A stretch of 5,635 bases of DNA, from assembly GCA_003554685.1 (NCBI GenBank), contig PWHA01000343.1, positions 1 to 5,635 on the forward strand. Direction: 5' to 3'. The position numbers and the translations under genes were made by a program. The notes beneath the pieces were generated by a model that saw only the letters and a list, made by a program, of their open reading frames with translations, was not told the DNA's origin and searched no databases. The stretch comes from Halanaerobiaceae bacterium. Lineage in GTDB: Bacteria; Bacillota; Halanaerobiia; Halanaerobiales; Halarsenatibacteraceae. Below are positions 1-5,635 of the stretch, piece by piece; the stretch's first letter is position 1, and each line of letters starts with the position of its first letter.

Positions 1-1002
1 CTGGATGAGGGCTCGGTCTGGGGTTTTGGCAGTGGAGAGATCAGAGTAGAAAGAAGACAGCTTGAAGTTGGGGGTCTTTCCCATGATTTTCTTTTGAATA
101 AACTGGAGGATCATAAGGCAGTAAAGGAAGTAGTGTCTGTTTCCTATATGGGCAGTACAGAATTTATAAGGCCGGACAATACTACGACCAACGTTCCGGG
201 CAGAGTATTTGGCGGAGATCTGGATAAGATGGGCTACAAAAATATTAGAGGACGGCACCCGGAAGAAAACAATGAGATAACCCTGGCCAATAATTTGAGC
301 AAAAGCCTGGATAAAAATATTGGAGAAAAAATCGAGGTTTATATGGAAGGTAGAAAGATGAGCTTTTTAGTAACAGGTATCTATCAGTCCTACAATTTTG
401 GCCGGGAATTTAGAATCAATCTATCGGCCGCCCGGGCTGTTAATCCTACCTTTGAACCTCAGGAATATGATCTCCTGCTTGCTGAAAATTACAATACTGA
501 GGAAGTGATTGACCAGCTTGATTCTGAAGTGGGAGCTTCAGTAAATCTCCGCCCCTTCAGAGAAGAACTACTGGAGCTCTTTGGAAATATTTTGTTCTAT
601 ATAATTCTAGCCTTTGTAGCCCTTTCCGGCATGTTTATTTTGCTGGGTTTTTTGACCATTTATAATCACAGCAGCATTACGGTAATTAAAAGGGAGAAAA
701 ATCATGGTATCTTTAAAGCTTCAGGTATGACAGCTGCTCAAATCAGGCTGTCGGGGTTATTTAGAGTGATCATAATTACTCTCGCCGCACTGATTTTGAG
801 CACTTTATTAACCCTAGTTTTGGCCCCTCAATTATCTGTTTTGATATTTAATGTGGCTGGCCTCACTTATTTTCCCTTTTCTTTCAATCCGCTGTACAGT
901 ATAGGAGCAGGACTGCTGATAATTCTGGTCAATGGATTGGGGGCCTGGCTGGCATCAAAGCAGGTATTAAAATTAAATGTCAGGAATTTAATTTTCGAAT
1001 AA
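1..1002 (+). CDS. FtsX/MacB-like ABC transporter permease, C-terminal part (5' end outside window)
   Basis: The frame is open from base 1 to the TAA at 1000-1002 (333 codons), so this is a 3' fragment. The first start-like codon, TTG at 94, has no ribosome binding site and is not the real start. In fragment numbering, residues 1 to about 190 are an extracytoplasmic MacB_PCD-type domain, with the typical stretch NIGEKIEVYMEGRKMSFLVT near 106-125. Three membrane helices follow, at about 196-221, 253-277 and 298-318. Between the first two lies the cytoplasmic coupling segment REKNHGIFKASG (231-242), matching the family's usual RxxEIGxLKAxG contact with the ATPase. The protein ends 15 residues after the last helix, as is normal for the family. 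Such permeases work with a separate MacB/LolD-type ATPase to move lipids, lipoproteins or peptides, or to transmit force to envelope enzymes; the substrate cannot be told here. The N-terminal helix and ATPase gene should lie upstream. Only 26 bases separate it from the next gene, which suggests an operon. Confidence 0.9.
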   Translation: MDEGSVWGFGSGEIRVERRQLEVGGLSHDFLLNKLEDHKAVKEVVSVSYMGSTEFIRPDNTTTNVPGRVFGGDLDKMGYKNIRGRHPEENNEITLANNLSKSLDKNIGEKIEVYMEGRKMSFLVTGIYQSYNFGREFRINLSAARAVNPTFEPQEYDLLLAENYNTEEVIDQLDSEVGASVNLRPFREELLELFGNILFYIILAFVALSGMFILLGFLTIYNHSSITVIKREKNHGIFKASGMTAAQIRLSGLFRVIIITLAALILSTLLTLVLAPQLSVLIFNVAGLTYFPFSFNPLYSIGAGLLIILVNGLGAWLASKQVLKLNVRNLIFE

Positions 1003-1016
1003 TTTTACAGGAAAAC

Positions 1017-1040
1017 AGGAAGAAACAGGTGATAATATTG
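1017..1040 (+). promoter_or_regulatory. Two overlapping ribosome binding sites and start codons for the serine hydrolase
   Basis: AGGAAG at 1017-1022 lies six bases before GTG 1029. AGGTGAT at 1027-1033, which also complements the 16S tail, lies four bases before TTG 1038, in the same frame. The GTG is itself inside the second Shine-Dalgarno sequence. Starting at TTG gives the compact signal-peptide beginning MKHK; starting at GTG adds MII in front. The sequence alone does not settle which is used. Confidence 0.55.
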
Positions 1041-2972
1041 AAACATAAAACTTCTTTACTCTTGGTATCAATAATCATACTGGTAACAGCCTGGAATTTT
1101 ACAGGTTCAGGAGCAGCAGGAGCCAACCTCTCTGAAAATATAAATGTGGTAGAAAAAATAGAAAAAGCAGAAAGCTATCTGGAGGAATTCGCTGCTGAGA
1201 CCCCTGCTACAGGATTTTCGGTGGTGATTTGCAGTACTGAGCAAATAATTTACAGTCAGGGTTTTGGAAGAGAAGATGTCAGGACCCAAAAAATGATGAG
1301 AGACGACACAATGGTAGCCATTGGCTCCTTAACCAAATCCTTTACTGCCCTGGCTGTAATGCAGCTGGCAGAAGAAGGCAAACTGGCCCTGGATGATCCT
1401 GTGGTAGAATATTTAGCTGAATTTAGAACTCTGGATAAAGAAAAGAGCAGAGAAATTACTATTCGTCATCTCTTAAGTAATTCTTCAGGACTGCCATCTG
1501 TAGACCACAGTCTTTATACAGGTGATGAAGACAGCAGGCAAATTTTAGAGAAATTATCAGCCCGAAACTTATTATTTGAGCCCGGCTCTCATTTTTCCTA
1601 TTCCAATGAAGGGTTTGTGCTGGCCGGCCTGATCATTGAAGAAATTAGTGAACAGCCCTACGCTGATTATATAGAGGAAAATATATTAAAACCCTTAGAA
1701 ATGGAAGATTCAACAACTGATATTGCTGAAATTGATGATTTAGAAGCAATAGCAGGTCACAACCCCGGTGTAAAGGAAGCTCTGCCTGCTGAACCTGTTA
1801 CCAATTCGGCTTTACTCGCTTCAGGTTCAGAATTTAGATCAACTGCTCTGGATTTGGGCAATTATCTGCTGCTTTTACTCAATGAAGGTTCATATGAAGG
1901 CAGTCAATTATTAAGTGCAGATAACACAGCCCGCTTATTTGAGGCCGAGACCACTTTTTCTGCTGAAGATGAAGGAATCAGAACAGATGATGGACAGGCC
2001 GGATATGGTCTGGGCTGGTCCAGCGGCCAGGTGAAAGAGAGACTGCTGATAATGCATGCCGGAAAAGGTGCCACTCAGTCTTCTCTGGCCATCCTCGACC
2101 CTGAGGAAAATATAGGTCTGGCTCTTTTGTTTAATGTAGACAGCCTGGATCAGTATAGATATACCAGTAAATATGAGTTAGGCCTCAATATCCTGCGGAT
2201 TTTTGATGGTGAAGAACCAGAAAAAATATATAAAATAGAGGATGATCCCACCTATAATAATTATCAATTAAACAGGGAACTGGAGCCCTATACAGGAACC
2301 TATATTTCATCTGATGCCAGTAATATTGTTGAAGTTTACAAATATGATGAGGGTTTGCGGGCAGAGCAGCAGGTGAGGACAGGAGTTATTGAGTATAAAC
2401 TGGATTTTGTTTCTCCCACAACGGTGATATTCAGAAACTTTGCCGGAACCCGGCAGGCTGATTTCCAGCTAACTACTGAAGGTGAAGTGACAGGCTTAAG
2501 CGGTGAACTGGAAAATTTAACCAGAGTATCCAGAGAGCAGGATCTTGACTTTCAAAGAAAATACGAAAAACTGCAGTTAGAAGAGGGTTTAACAGTTGAA
2601 GTGCCACGGGATTTTAGGTTAAAGGACAGCAACAGCAAACATATTTTTGAAAATGGGGAAAGTAAACTGATCGTGGAAAGAGGAGCAAGTGGAACAGCAG
2701 ATAATAACGGTTATGCTCATTTCATAAATCAAATAAAAGGGGAAAGAGAAATACTGCTGGCCGGAGAGAAAAATCAGGAAATGATTGCCTCCCGCCTTTG
2801 CTATCAGCAGAGTTTTGTCATTAAAGAGAAGGAAGAAAAAAAACAGTTACTCCTGGGTTATGCTGAACAAGGAGGAAGGTACTTTGCTGCTGCAGTAGAA
2901 TGCCCCTACGGCAAGGGAACAGAAATGGCCGGTGAAGTATTGCTCCCTTTATTTCTTTACACGGAATTTTAA
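1029..2972 (+). CDS. Exported serine hydrolase, class C beta-lactamase/PBP-like family, with two extra C-terminal domains
   Basis: This is a 647-residue secreted or surface serine hydrolase of the Beta-lactamase family (PF00144 type). A signal peptide is visible: a basic start (KHK), a hydrophobic core at about 9-20 and a likely cleavage site near AAGA/N (32/33). The catalytic motifs are intact: SLTK at 100-103 (nucleophile Ser100, Lys103), YSN at 191-193, and HAG at 343-345 in place of KTG. HxG is common in the esterase, D-aminopeptidase and D-alanyl-peptidase-like branches, so true beta-lactamase activity is not implied. The catalytic domain covers about 43-395. From about 410 to 510 comes a lipocalin-like barrel of the DUF3471 type, opening with LEPYTGTY. 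Residues 515-647 form a further domain resembling the PsbP/DcrB fold. The chosen start is GTG 1029, with AGGAAG six bases upstream; TTG 1038, preceded by AGGTGAT, is a serious alternative and removes only three residues. It probably shares a transcript with the permease and acts on peptidoglycan, a peptide or an ester outside the membrane. Confidence 0.9.
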   Translation: MIILKHKTSLLLVSIIILVTAWNFTGSGAAGANLSENINVVEKIEKAESYLEEFAAETPATGFSVVICSTEQIIYSQGFGREDVRTQKMMRDDTMVAIGSLTKSFTALAVMQLAEEGKLALDDPVVEYLAEFRTLDKEKSREITIRHLLSNSSGLPSVDHSLYTGDEDSRQILEKLSARNLLFEPGSHFSYSNEGFVLAGLIIEEISEQPYADYIEENILKPLEMEDSTTDIAEIDDLEAIAGHNPGVKEALPAEPVTNSALLASGSEFRSTALDLGNYLLLLLNEGSYEGSQLLSADNTARLFEAETTFSAEDEGIRTDDGQAGYGLGWSSGQVKERLLIMHAGKGATQSSLAILDPEENIGLALLFNVDSLDQYRYTSKYELGLNILRIFDGEEPEKIYKIEDDPTYNNYQLNRELEPYTGTYISSDASNIVEVYKYDEGLRAEQQVRTGVIEYKLDFVSPTTVIFRNFAGTRQADFQLTTEGEVTGLSGELENLTRVSREQDLDFQRKYEKLQLEEGLTVEVPRDFRLKDSNSKHIFENGESKLIVERGASGTADNNGYAHFINQIKGEREILLAGEKNQEMIASRLCYQQSFVIKEKEEKKQLLLGYAEQGGRYFAAAVECPYGKGTEMAGEVLLPLFLYTEF

Positions 2973-4378
2973 TCTAAAGGCAAAATAATTGTGAAGTTTG
3001 TGCCGCCCCCTTCTCTGCTGTCCACTGTAATACTGCCCTGATGAGCCTCAATAATCTGTTTGCAGGACCAGAGTCCCAGACCGGAACCTTCTATATTCTG
3101 AGTTTCGGAAATCCTTCCCCTGTAGAAGCGGTCAAAAATATAAGGAATTTCCTCTTCCGGGATTCCATAGCCATTATCAGAGATATAGAGCTTAAAGACC
3201 TCCTCTGTAGTTCCGGCTTCAACCTCTATGGTGGATTCTTTAGCAGAATACTTTACGGCATTTTCCAGCAAATTGTTAATTGCCTGTTCCATTTTTTCAG
3301 GGTCAATATCAAGAAGTACATCGGGCAGGGGTTTATTGATTATAATGGTATTTTCTCTGCTGTACTGCAGCTGCAGAGGATTAAGCACTGATTCCAGAAA
3401 ATTTCTGCTATAAATTTCTTTTCTATTTATTTCTAGTTGTGAAAGCTCTTTTTTGGCCTGAATTAATAAATCATCGATCATGTTTATAACAGCCTGGTTT
3501 TTCTTATAGATAACCTGATAGTATTTATCTATTTTATTCTCATCCTGAATTTTGCCATCTCTCAAGCCTTCAATTGAAGCCTGAATGGTAGCCAGAGGGG
3601 TCTTTAGATCATGAGAAATGCTGGCTATTAACTCGTTTTTGGAGCGAATTGTTTTATTTTTTTGTTGAAGAGTTTCTTTCAGGCTTTTTCTTATTTTATC
3701 CAGAGAGCTGCTTAATTCTTTTAATTTTTCACTGCCTTCCTGTTTTATCTCCTGTTCATAGCTGCCTCTAGAAATTCGATCTGCTTCCTGATTAAGCCTT
3801 TCAAGCGGCTTTAAATATCTGGAGTTTAGTTTTTTCTTGATTAGCAGAAGTCCCAGGATTATAAGTAAAATTGTAATTATCCAGGGAGCCAGAACTATAA
3901 TGATTTCTTCTCCCCTGTTCTCTACTATCATGTCTCTAGGCAGCTCAAAAATCACACTTCCCTGCTGAGAGTCATCAATAATCAGGGGGAAACTGATCCT
4001 AAAAATATCTTCATGTTCACCGGCTGTCTTAATATCGTAATGAAGCTTGTTGTTTAAAGAAATCTGCTGACTTTCTTCTGTCTCAGGGAATAAAATACGG
4101 CCATCTAAGTCTGTGACCCAGGCTTCAAATCCTACTTCATTCCGGGCTTCCTGTAATTTTTTTTGAATAACTTCAGTATTTAAATTATGGTAATTTTCCT
4201 TTATCCTGTTCATGAAGGGGTTTACCAGGATCCGAATTTGCCGGTAACTCTGAAGTTCATAATCTTCATTCAGTTGACTGCTAAAAAATATGTAATTAAA
4301 GAACAGCAGAATAATCAAAACAATAGCTGAAATTGCAACCAGCAGTTTAAAGTGATTATCCAACTTATTCTGAGCCAA
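2969..4378 (-). CDS. Membrane sensor histidine kinase with extracytoplasmic Cache/PAS-like domain
   Basis: This 469-residue kinase has the full classical layout. Membrane helix 1 is at about 12-33. An outside sensor of roughly 125 residues (34-157) contains the Cache/PDC-like strand WVTDLDGRILFP. Helix 2 is at about 158-180, then a HAMP linker (about 183-236, PLERLNQEADRISRG). The dimerisation helix carries SHDLKTPLA with phospho-acceptor His256. The ATPase domain shows the N box NNLLENAVKYS (Asn369, Asn373), G1 box DNGYGIP (401-407), F box FDRFYRG (415-421) and G2 box GSGLGLW (431-437). All key residues are present, so it should be active. The start is TTG at 4378-4376, inside the end of the regulator gene (14-base overlap, different frame). 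Its Shine-Dalgarno is the G-run at 4396-4387 that also encodes the regulator's WGVGY motif. No ATG/GTG/TTG fits nearby upstream in this frame. The large sensor domain differs from the intramembrane-sensing BceS type. It should phosphorylate the adjacent regulator; its signal is unknown. Confidence 0.94.
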   Translation of the reverse strand: MAQNKLDNHFKLLVAISAIVLIILLFFNYIFFSSQLNEDYELQSYRQIRILVNPFMNRIKENYHNLNTEVIQKKLQEARNEVGFEAWVTDLDGRILFPETEESQQISLNNKLHYDIKTAGEHEDIFRISFPLIIDDSQQGSVIFELPRDMIVENRGEEIIIVLAPWIITILLIILGLLLIKKKLNSRYLKPLERLNQEADRISRGSYEQEIKQEGSEKLKELSSSLDKIRKSLKETLQQKNKTIRSKNELIASISHDLKTPLATIQASIEGLRDGKIQDENKIDKYYQVIYKKNQAVINMIDDLLIQAKKELSQLEINRKEIYSRNFLESVLNPLQLQYSRENTIIINKPLPDVLLDIDPEKMEQAINNLLENAVKYSAKESTIEVEAGTTEEVFKLYISDNGYGIPEEEIPYIFDRFYRGRISETQNIEGSGLGLWSCKQIIEAHQGSITVDSREGGGTNFTIILPLD

Positions 4379-5078
4379 ATTTATAGCCCACCCCCCAGAC
4401 TGTCTGGATAAACTCTGGATTAGAAGGGTCTTCTTCTATTTTTTCCCTGATTTTGCTGATATGAACGGTGACAGTACTTTTTCCATAAAATTTATTGATT
4501 CCCCAGATTTGATCCAGCAGCTGTTCTTTGGAAAATACCTTATCTTTGTTTGCGGCCAAATAGGAAAGCAGTTCAAATTCTTTAGCAGCCAGATTAATTT
4601 TTTCGCCATCCAGGAAGACAGAAAATGAATTTTTATCAATCCTTAAGTTTTTATAACTGATAACATTCTCTTTTTTAGGCGGGGATGATTTGCTATTTTC
4701 TGTTCTCTCCTGAGTCTCTCTTCTCAGCAGAGCCTTTACACTGGCAATTACCACACTAGGGCTGCAGGGCTTGGTAAGATAGTTATCTGCTCCTAAACCC
4801 AGACTCAAAACTTTATCGGAATCTTCGCATTTGGCACTGAGCATGATTATGGGCACATCTGATTTGCGACGGATTATTTTGCAGAGGTCAGTACCTTCCA
4901 GCCCGGGAAGCATTATATCCAGGATAATTAAGTCAAAATCAAATTCTTCAAAAGCTTTTTTGCCCTGCTCACCGGTATAAGCTAATTCCACCTGAAACCC
5001 GTCAGCCAGCAGATAATCCCGAATAACCTCAGCCAGCTCTTTTTCATCATCAACAATCAAAATCTTATTTTGGCTCAT
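4365..5078 (-). CDS. OmpR/PhoB-family response regulator, winged-helix DNA-binding
   Basis: This 237-residue two-domain regulator is of normal length for the family. The receiver domain (about 4-120) has the acidic pair Asp10/Asp11, phospho-acceptor Asp54 in LIILDIMLPGLEG, the switch Ser81 in MLSAK, and Lys103 in TKP. The residue after KP is Cys105, where Phe is usual. A polar linker (121-137, rich in Ser, Lys and Pro) leads to the Trans_reg_C winged helix (about 138-235), with the markers LAAKEFELLSYLAANKDKVF, the recognition-helix stretch STVTVHISKIREKIE, and the terminal WGVGYKF hairpin. ATG 5078 is supported by GAAGGTG five bases upstream. It is the first gene of the operon and overlaps the kinase gene by 14 bases, so the two are very likely cognate partners with coupled translation. 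Its targets are unknown; the neighbouring permease-hydrolase pair and its own promoter are natural candidates by analogy. Confidence 0.95.
   Translation of the reverse strand: MSQNKILIVDDEKELAEVIRDYLLADGFQVELAYTGEQGKKAFEEFDFDLIILDIMLPGLEGTDLCKIIRRKSDVPIIMLSAKCEDSDKVLSLGLGADNYLTKPCSPSVVIASVKALLRRETQERTENSKSSPPKKENVISYKNLRIDKNSFSVFLDGEKINLAAKEFELLSYLAANKDKVFSKEQLLDQIWGINKFYGKSTVTVHISKIREKIEEDPSNPEFIQTVWGVGYKFGSE
4387..4396 (-). promoter_or_regulatory. G-rich ribosome binding site of the kinase gene, inside the regulator coding sequence
   Basis: The minus strand reads GGGGGGTGGG, ending eight bases before the TTG start of the kinase. The same bases encode Trp-Gly-Val-Gly of the conserved C-terminal hairpin of the regulator. 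A Shine-Dalgarno made of GGGGTG rather than GGAGG, plus a TTG start, suggests modest kinase translation that depends on ribosomes arriving from the regulator gene. The last point is inference. Confidence 0.5.
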
Positions 5079-5083
5079 AATAA

Positions 5084-5090
5084 CACCTTC
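5084..5090 (-). promoter_or_regulatory. Ribosome binding site of the response regulator gene
   Basis: Read on the minus strand this is GAAGGTG, followed by TTATT and the ATG at 5078. The match to the 16S tail and the five-base spacing fix the start. Confidence 0.8.
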
Positions 5091-5103
5091 TGCCGGGAAA
5101 ATT

Positions 5104-5191
5104 TTAAAGAGTTTAAGTAGTGATTAATTTAACTATTATCAATGATATCAAACTGCCTTAATCAATGCAAAATACCTTTCTGTTAAAGAGT
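5104..5191. repeat. Short direct repeats flanking the two-component promoter, possible operator
   Basis: Two motif pairs are visible on the + strand. TTAAAGAGT occurs exactly at 5104-5112 and 5183-5191, 79 bases apart, one copy in the leader and the other upstream of the -35. ATCAATG occurs at 5138-5144 and 5161-5167, 23 bases apart, touching the -10 and -35 elements. OmpR-type regulators bind tandem direct repeats, so autoregulation is conceivable. The motifs are short and the region is AT-rich, so this remains a weak call. Confidence 0.3.
5142..5170 (-). promoter_or_regulatory. Predicted sigma-A-type promoter of the two-component operon
   Basis: On the minus strand, TTGCAT (5170-5165) and TATCAT (5147-5142) are separated by exactly 17 bases. 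TATCAT matches five of six consensus positions and is preceded by TGA, an extended -10 element that compensates for the weak -35. Transcription would start near 5135, giving a leader of about 57 bases. An overlapping alternative is TTGATA (5151-5146) with ATTAAT 17 bases downstream. The region is AT-rich, so chance matches are possible. Confidence 0.5.
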
Positions 5192-5240
5192 AAATCAGAA
5201 AAGTATATTGCCCCATTCCTCTAAATTTTTTTAGATTTCC

Positions 5241-5290
5241 AAAAACAAAGGCCCGCCTCTCAAACTCCAAGGCAGGCCTCTCATTTTTTT
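5241..5290 (-). terminator. Intrinsic terminator, probably bidirectional, ending the right-hand minus-strand unit
   Basis: The arms AGGCCCGCCT (5249-5258) and AGGCAGGCCT (5270-5279) pair over ten positions around an 11-base loop. In a minus-strand transcript all ten pair, one as a U-G wobble, and the stem is followed by TTGTTTTT (5248-5241). In a plus-strand transcript the same position is a C-A mismatch, and the stem is followed after four bases by seven T (5284-5290). The better pairing favours minus-strand use, which fits the genes to its right; a bidirectional role is possible. It also shields the two-component promoter from read-through. Confidence 0.8.
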
Positions 5291-5320
5291 GGCTGGTTTT
5301 TCCGAGCCCGGACAAATTTT

Positions 5321-5439
5321 TTATAAAGGCTCTGTGGTAACAAAGCCAAACATATCACCGTCTTCTACCAGGAAATAGGGGTGTTCGGCAAACATTTTTT
5401 CTGGAAACAGAGTTTTACGATCCTTAAGTTATCAGGCAT
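5321..5439 (-). pseudogene. Small ORF downstream of the cyclase-like gene, apparently broken by a one-base frameshift
   Basis: The ATG at 5439-5437 abuts the TAG of the preceding gene and has a perfect AGGAGG (5452-5447) seven bases upstream. Read straight, it gives only MPDNLRIVKLCFQKKCLPNT and four more residues before TAG. One base added near TTAAGG (5427-5422) would instead join MPDNL to an open frame at 5425-5321 that reads KDRKTLFPEKMFAEHPYFL, then VEDGDMFGFVTTEPL and TAA, a 39-residue product. That second frame looks like ordinary protein, while the first does not. The whole stretch lies before the terminator, so it is transcribed with the preceding gene. No family is recognised; the EHPYFLVEDGDMFGFV stretch is faintly reminiscent of an early strand of NTF2-like proteins. 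It could be a decayed duplicate, a sequencing error, a very short real peptide or chance. Confidence 0.4.
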
Positions 5440-5635
5440 CTATTCCCCTCCTGCCAGCAGTTGATCCATGAGAATATTCATCATAAGATAAATTCTGGCT
5501 TCTTTAATATGATGGGGATATTCTTCCTGTAATTCGTATCTTGCTATTATGGGAAACTCTACCTTCCTGCCAGTAGCAGGTATGCCGGCAAATTCCCCTG
5601 TATGAGTGCCCACCAGTGTCCATTCCAGGGCTGCC
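5440..5635 (-). CDS. SnoaL-like/ester cyclase family protein (NTF2 fold), C-terminal part (5' end outside window)
   Basis: The frame enters from the right edge (first full codon 5634-5632) and ends at TAG 5442-5440, giving 64 residues. The start WTLVGTHTGEFAGIPATGRK followed by VEFPIIARYEL matches the hallmark of the SnoaL-like polyketide cyclase / ester cyclase family, whose members read roughly GTHxGxFxGxPPTGxxVxFxxxxxxR. The end, ARIYLMMNILMDQL, aligns with the usual closing helix (YxDxxxLxxQL); a position that is often Asp there is Met here. Family members are small (about 130-150 residues) alpha+beta barrels. Some are polyketide cyclases, but most bacterial genomic copies have no known substrate, so no reaction is assigned. 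About half or more of the gene lies beyond the window. It shares a transcript with the small ORF that follows and ends at the terminator. Confidence 0.75.
   Translation of the reverse strand, partial: AALEWTLVGTHTGEFAGIPATGRKVEFPIIARYELQEEYPHHIKEARIYLMMNILMDQLLAGGE
5447..5452 (-). promoter_or_regulatory. Consensus ribosome binding site for the small downstream ORF
   Basis: The minus strand reads AGGAGG within the last codons (Ala-Gly-Gly-Glu) of the cyclase-like gene, seven bases before an ATG that directly follows its TAG. This is the best Shine-Dalgarno in the window and suggests that a coupled downstream gene exists or once existed. Confidence 0.5.

Larger units (their letters stand above)
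5079..5320. other. Intergenic region between the two-component operon and the right-hand unit
   Basis: No convincing reading frame is seen here on either strand. It holds, from right to left, the intrinsic terminator of the right-hand unit, the promoter, the repeats and the leader of the response regulator gene. A weak four-base stem, TCCG/CGGA, sits at 5301-5312 and does not look like a terminator. Confidence 0.6.

Noticed and set aside
94..1002. TTG at 94 as the start of the permease gene
   Set aside because: The frame continues open to base 1, there is no Shine-Dalgarno before 94, and the protein lacks the N-terminal helix expected of the family.
1107..1289. Minus-strand 60-codon ORF inside the hydrolase gene
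   Set aside because: It lies opposite the signal peptide and early catalytic region of a well-supported gene, and has no family resemblance.
1029..2972. Calling the hydrolase an antibiotic-resistance beta-lactamase (AmpC)
   Set aside because: The third motif is HAG rather than KTG, and the extra domains and size do not match AmpC; the family includes many esterases and peptidases.
3041..3413. Two plus-strand ORFs opposite the kinase ATPase domain
   Set aside because: They are antisense shadows of the conserved N, G1, F and G2 box region and have no domain character.
4436..4639. Minus-strand 67-codon ORF in another frame within the regulator gene
   Set aside because: It overlaps the winged-helix coding region completely and is explained by it.
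2969..5078. Assigning the two-component system as BceRS-type with gene symbols
   Set aside because: The kinase has a large outside sensor domain, unlike BceS, and the permease fragment shows a MacB-like layout of three closing helices, so a specific name is not justified.
5143..5150. Palindrome TGATATCA as a repressor operator
   Set aside because: Eight-base palindromes of A/T-rich composition are expected by chance, and this one overlaps the predicted -10 element.
5301..5312. Second hairpin TCCG-AGCC-CGGA as a terminator
   Set aside because: The stem is only four base pairs and the stronger ten-pair hairpin is just downstream on the minus strand.

Overview
The window looks like chromosomal DNA from a Gram-positive-type bacterium with a moderately AT-rich genome. 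The composition, the frequent TTG/GTG starts, the G-rich Shine-Dalgarno sites and the protein styles suggest Bacillota, possibly an anaerobic clostridial or Halanaerobiales-like lineage. That placement is inference from the look of the sequence; there is no rRNA or marker gene to confirm it.

Left half, + strand (1-2972): the 3' part of an FtsX/MacB-type ABC transporter permease (cut by the left edge) is followed after 26 bases by an exported serine hydrolase of the class C beta-lactamase / penicillin-binding-protein-like family. This hydrolase carries two extra C-terminal domains. The two genes probably form one transcription unit whose promoter and ATPase gene lie outside the window.

Middle, - strand (2969-5078): a two-component system, with an OmpR/PhoB-type response regulator gene first and an overlapping membrane sensor histidine kinase gene after it. 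The kinase gene runs head-on into the hydrolase gene. The two stop codons interlock in one TTAA, and no terminator separates them. A sigma-A-like promoter with repeated short motifs lies upstream of the regulator gene.

Right end, - strand (5249-5635): the C-terminal third or so of a SnoaL-like (NTF2-fold) ester-cyclase-family protein, then a tightly coupled small reading frame that seems to carry a one-base frameshift, then a good intrinsic terminator. The terminator insulates this right-hand unit from the two-component operon.

Functionally, the envelope-facing permease, the secreted hydrolase and the Cache-like sensor kinase would fit a cell-envelope sensing and response module. Only the adjacency is seen; regulation of the permease-hydrolase pair by this two-component system is a hypothesis. 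I see no CRISPR array, insertion sequence, tRNA, rRNA or clearly new system. The least ordinary items are the frameshifted small ORF, the three-part hydrolase and the interlocked convergent stops.
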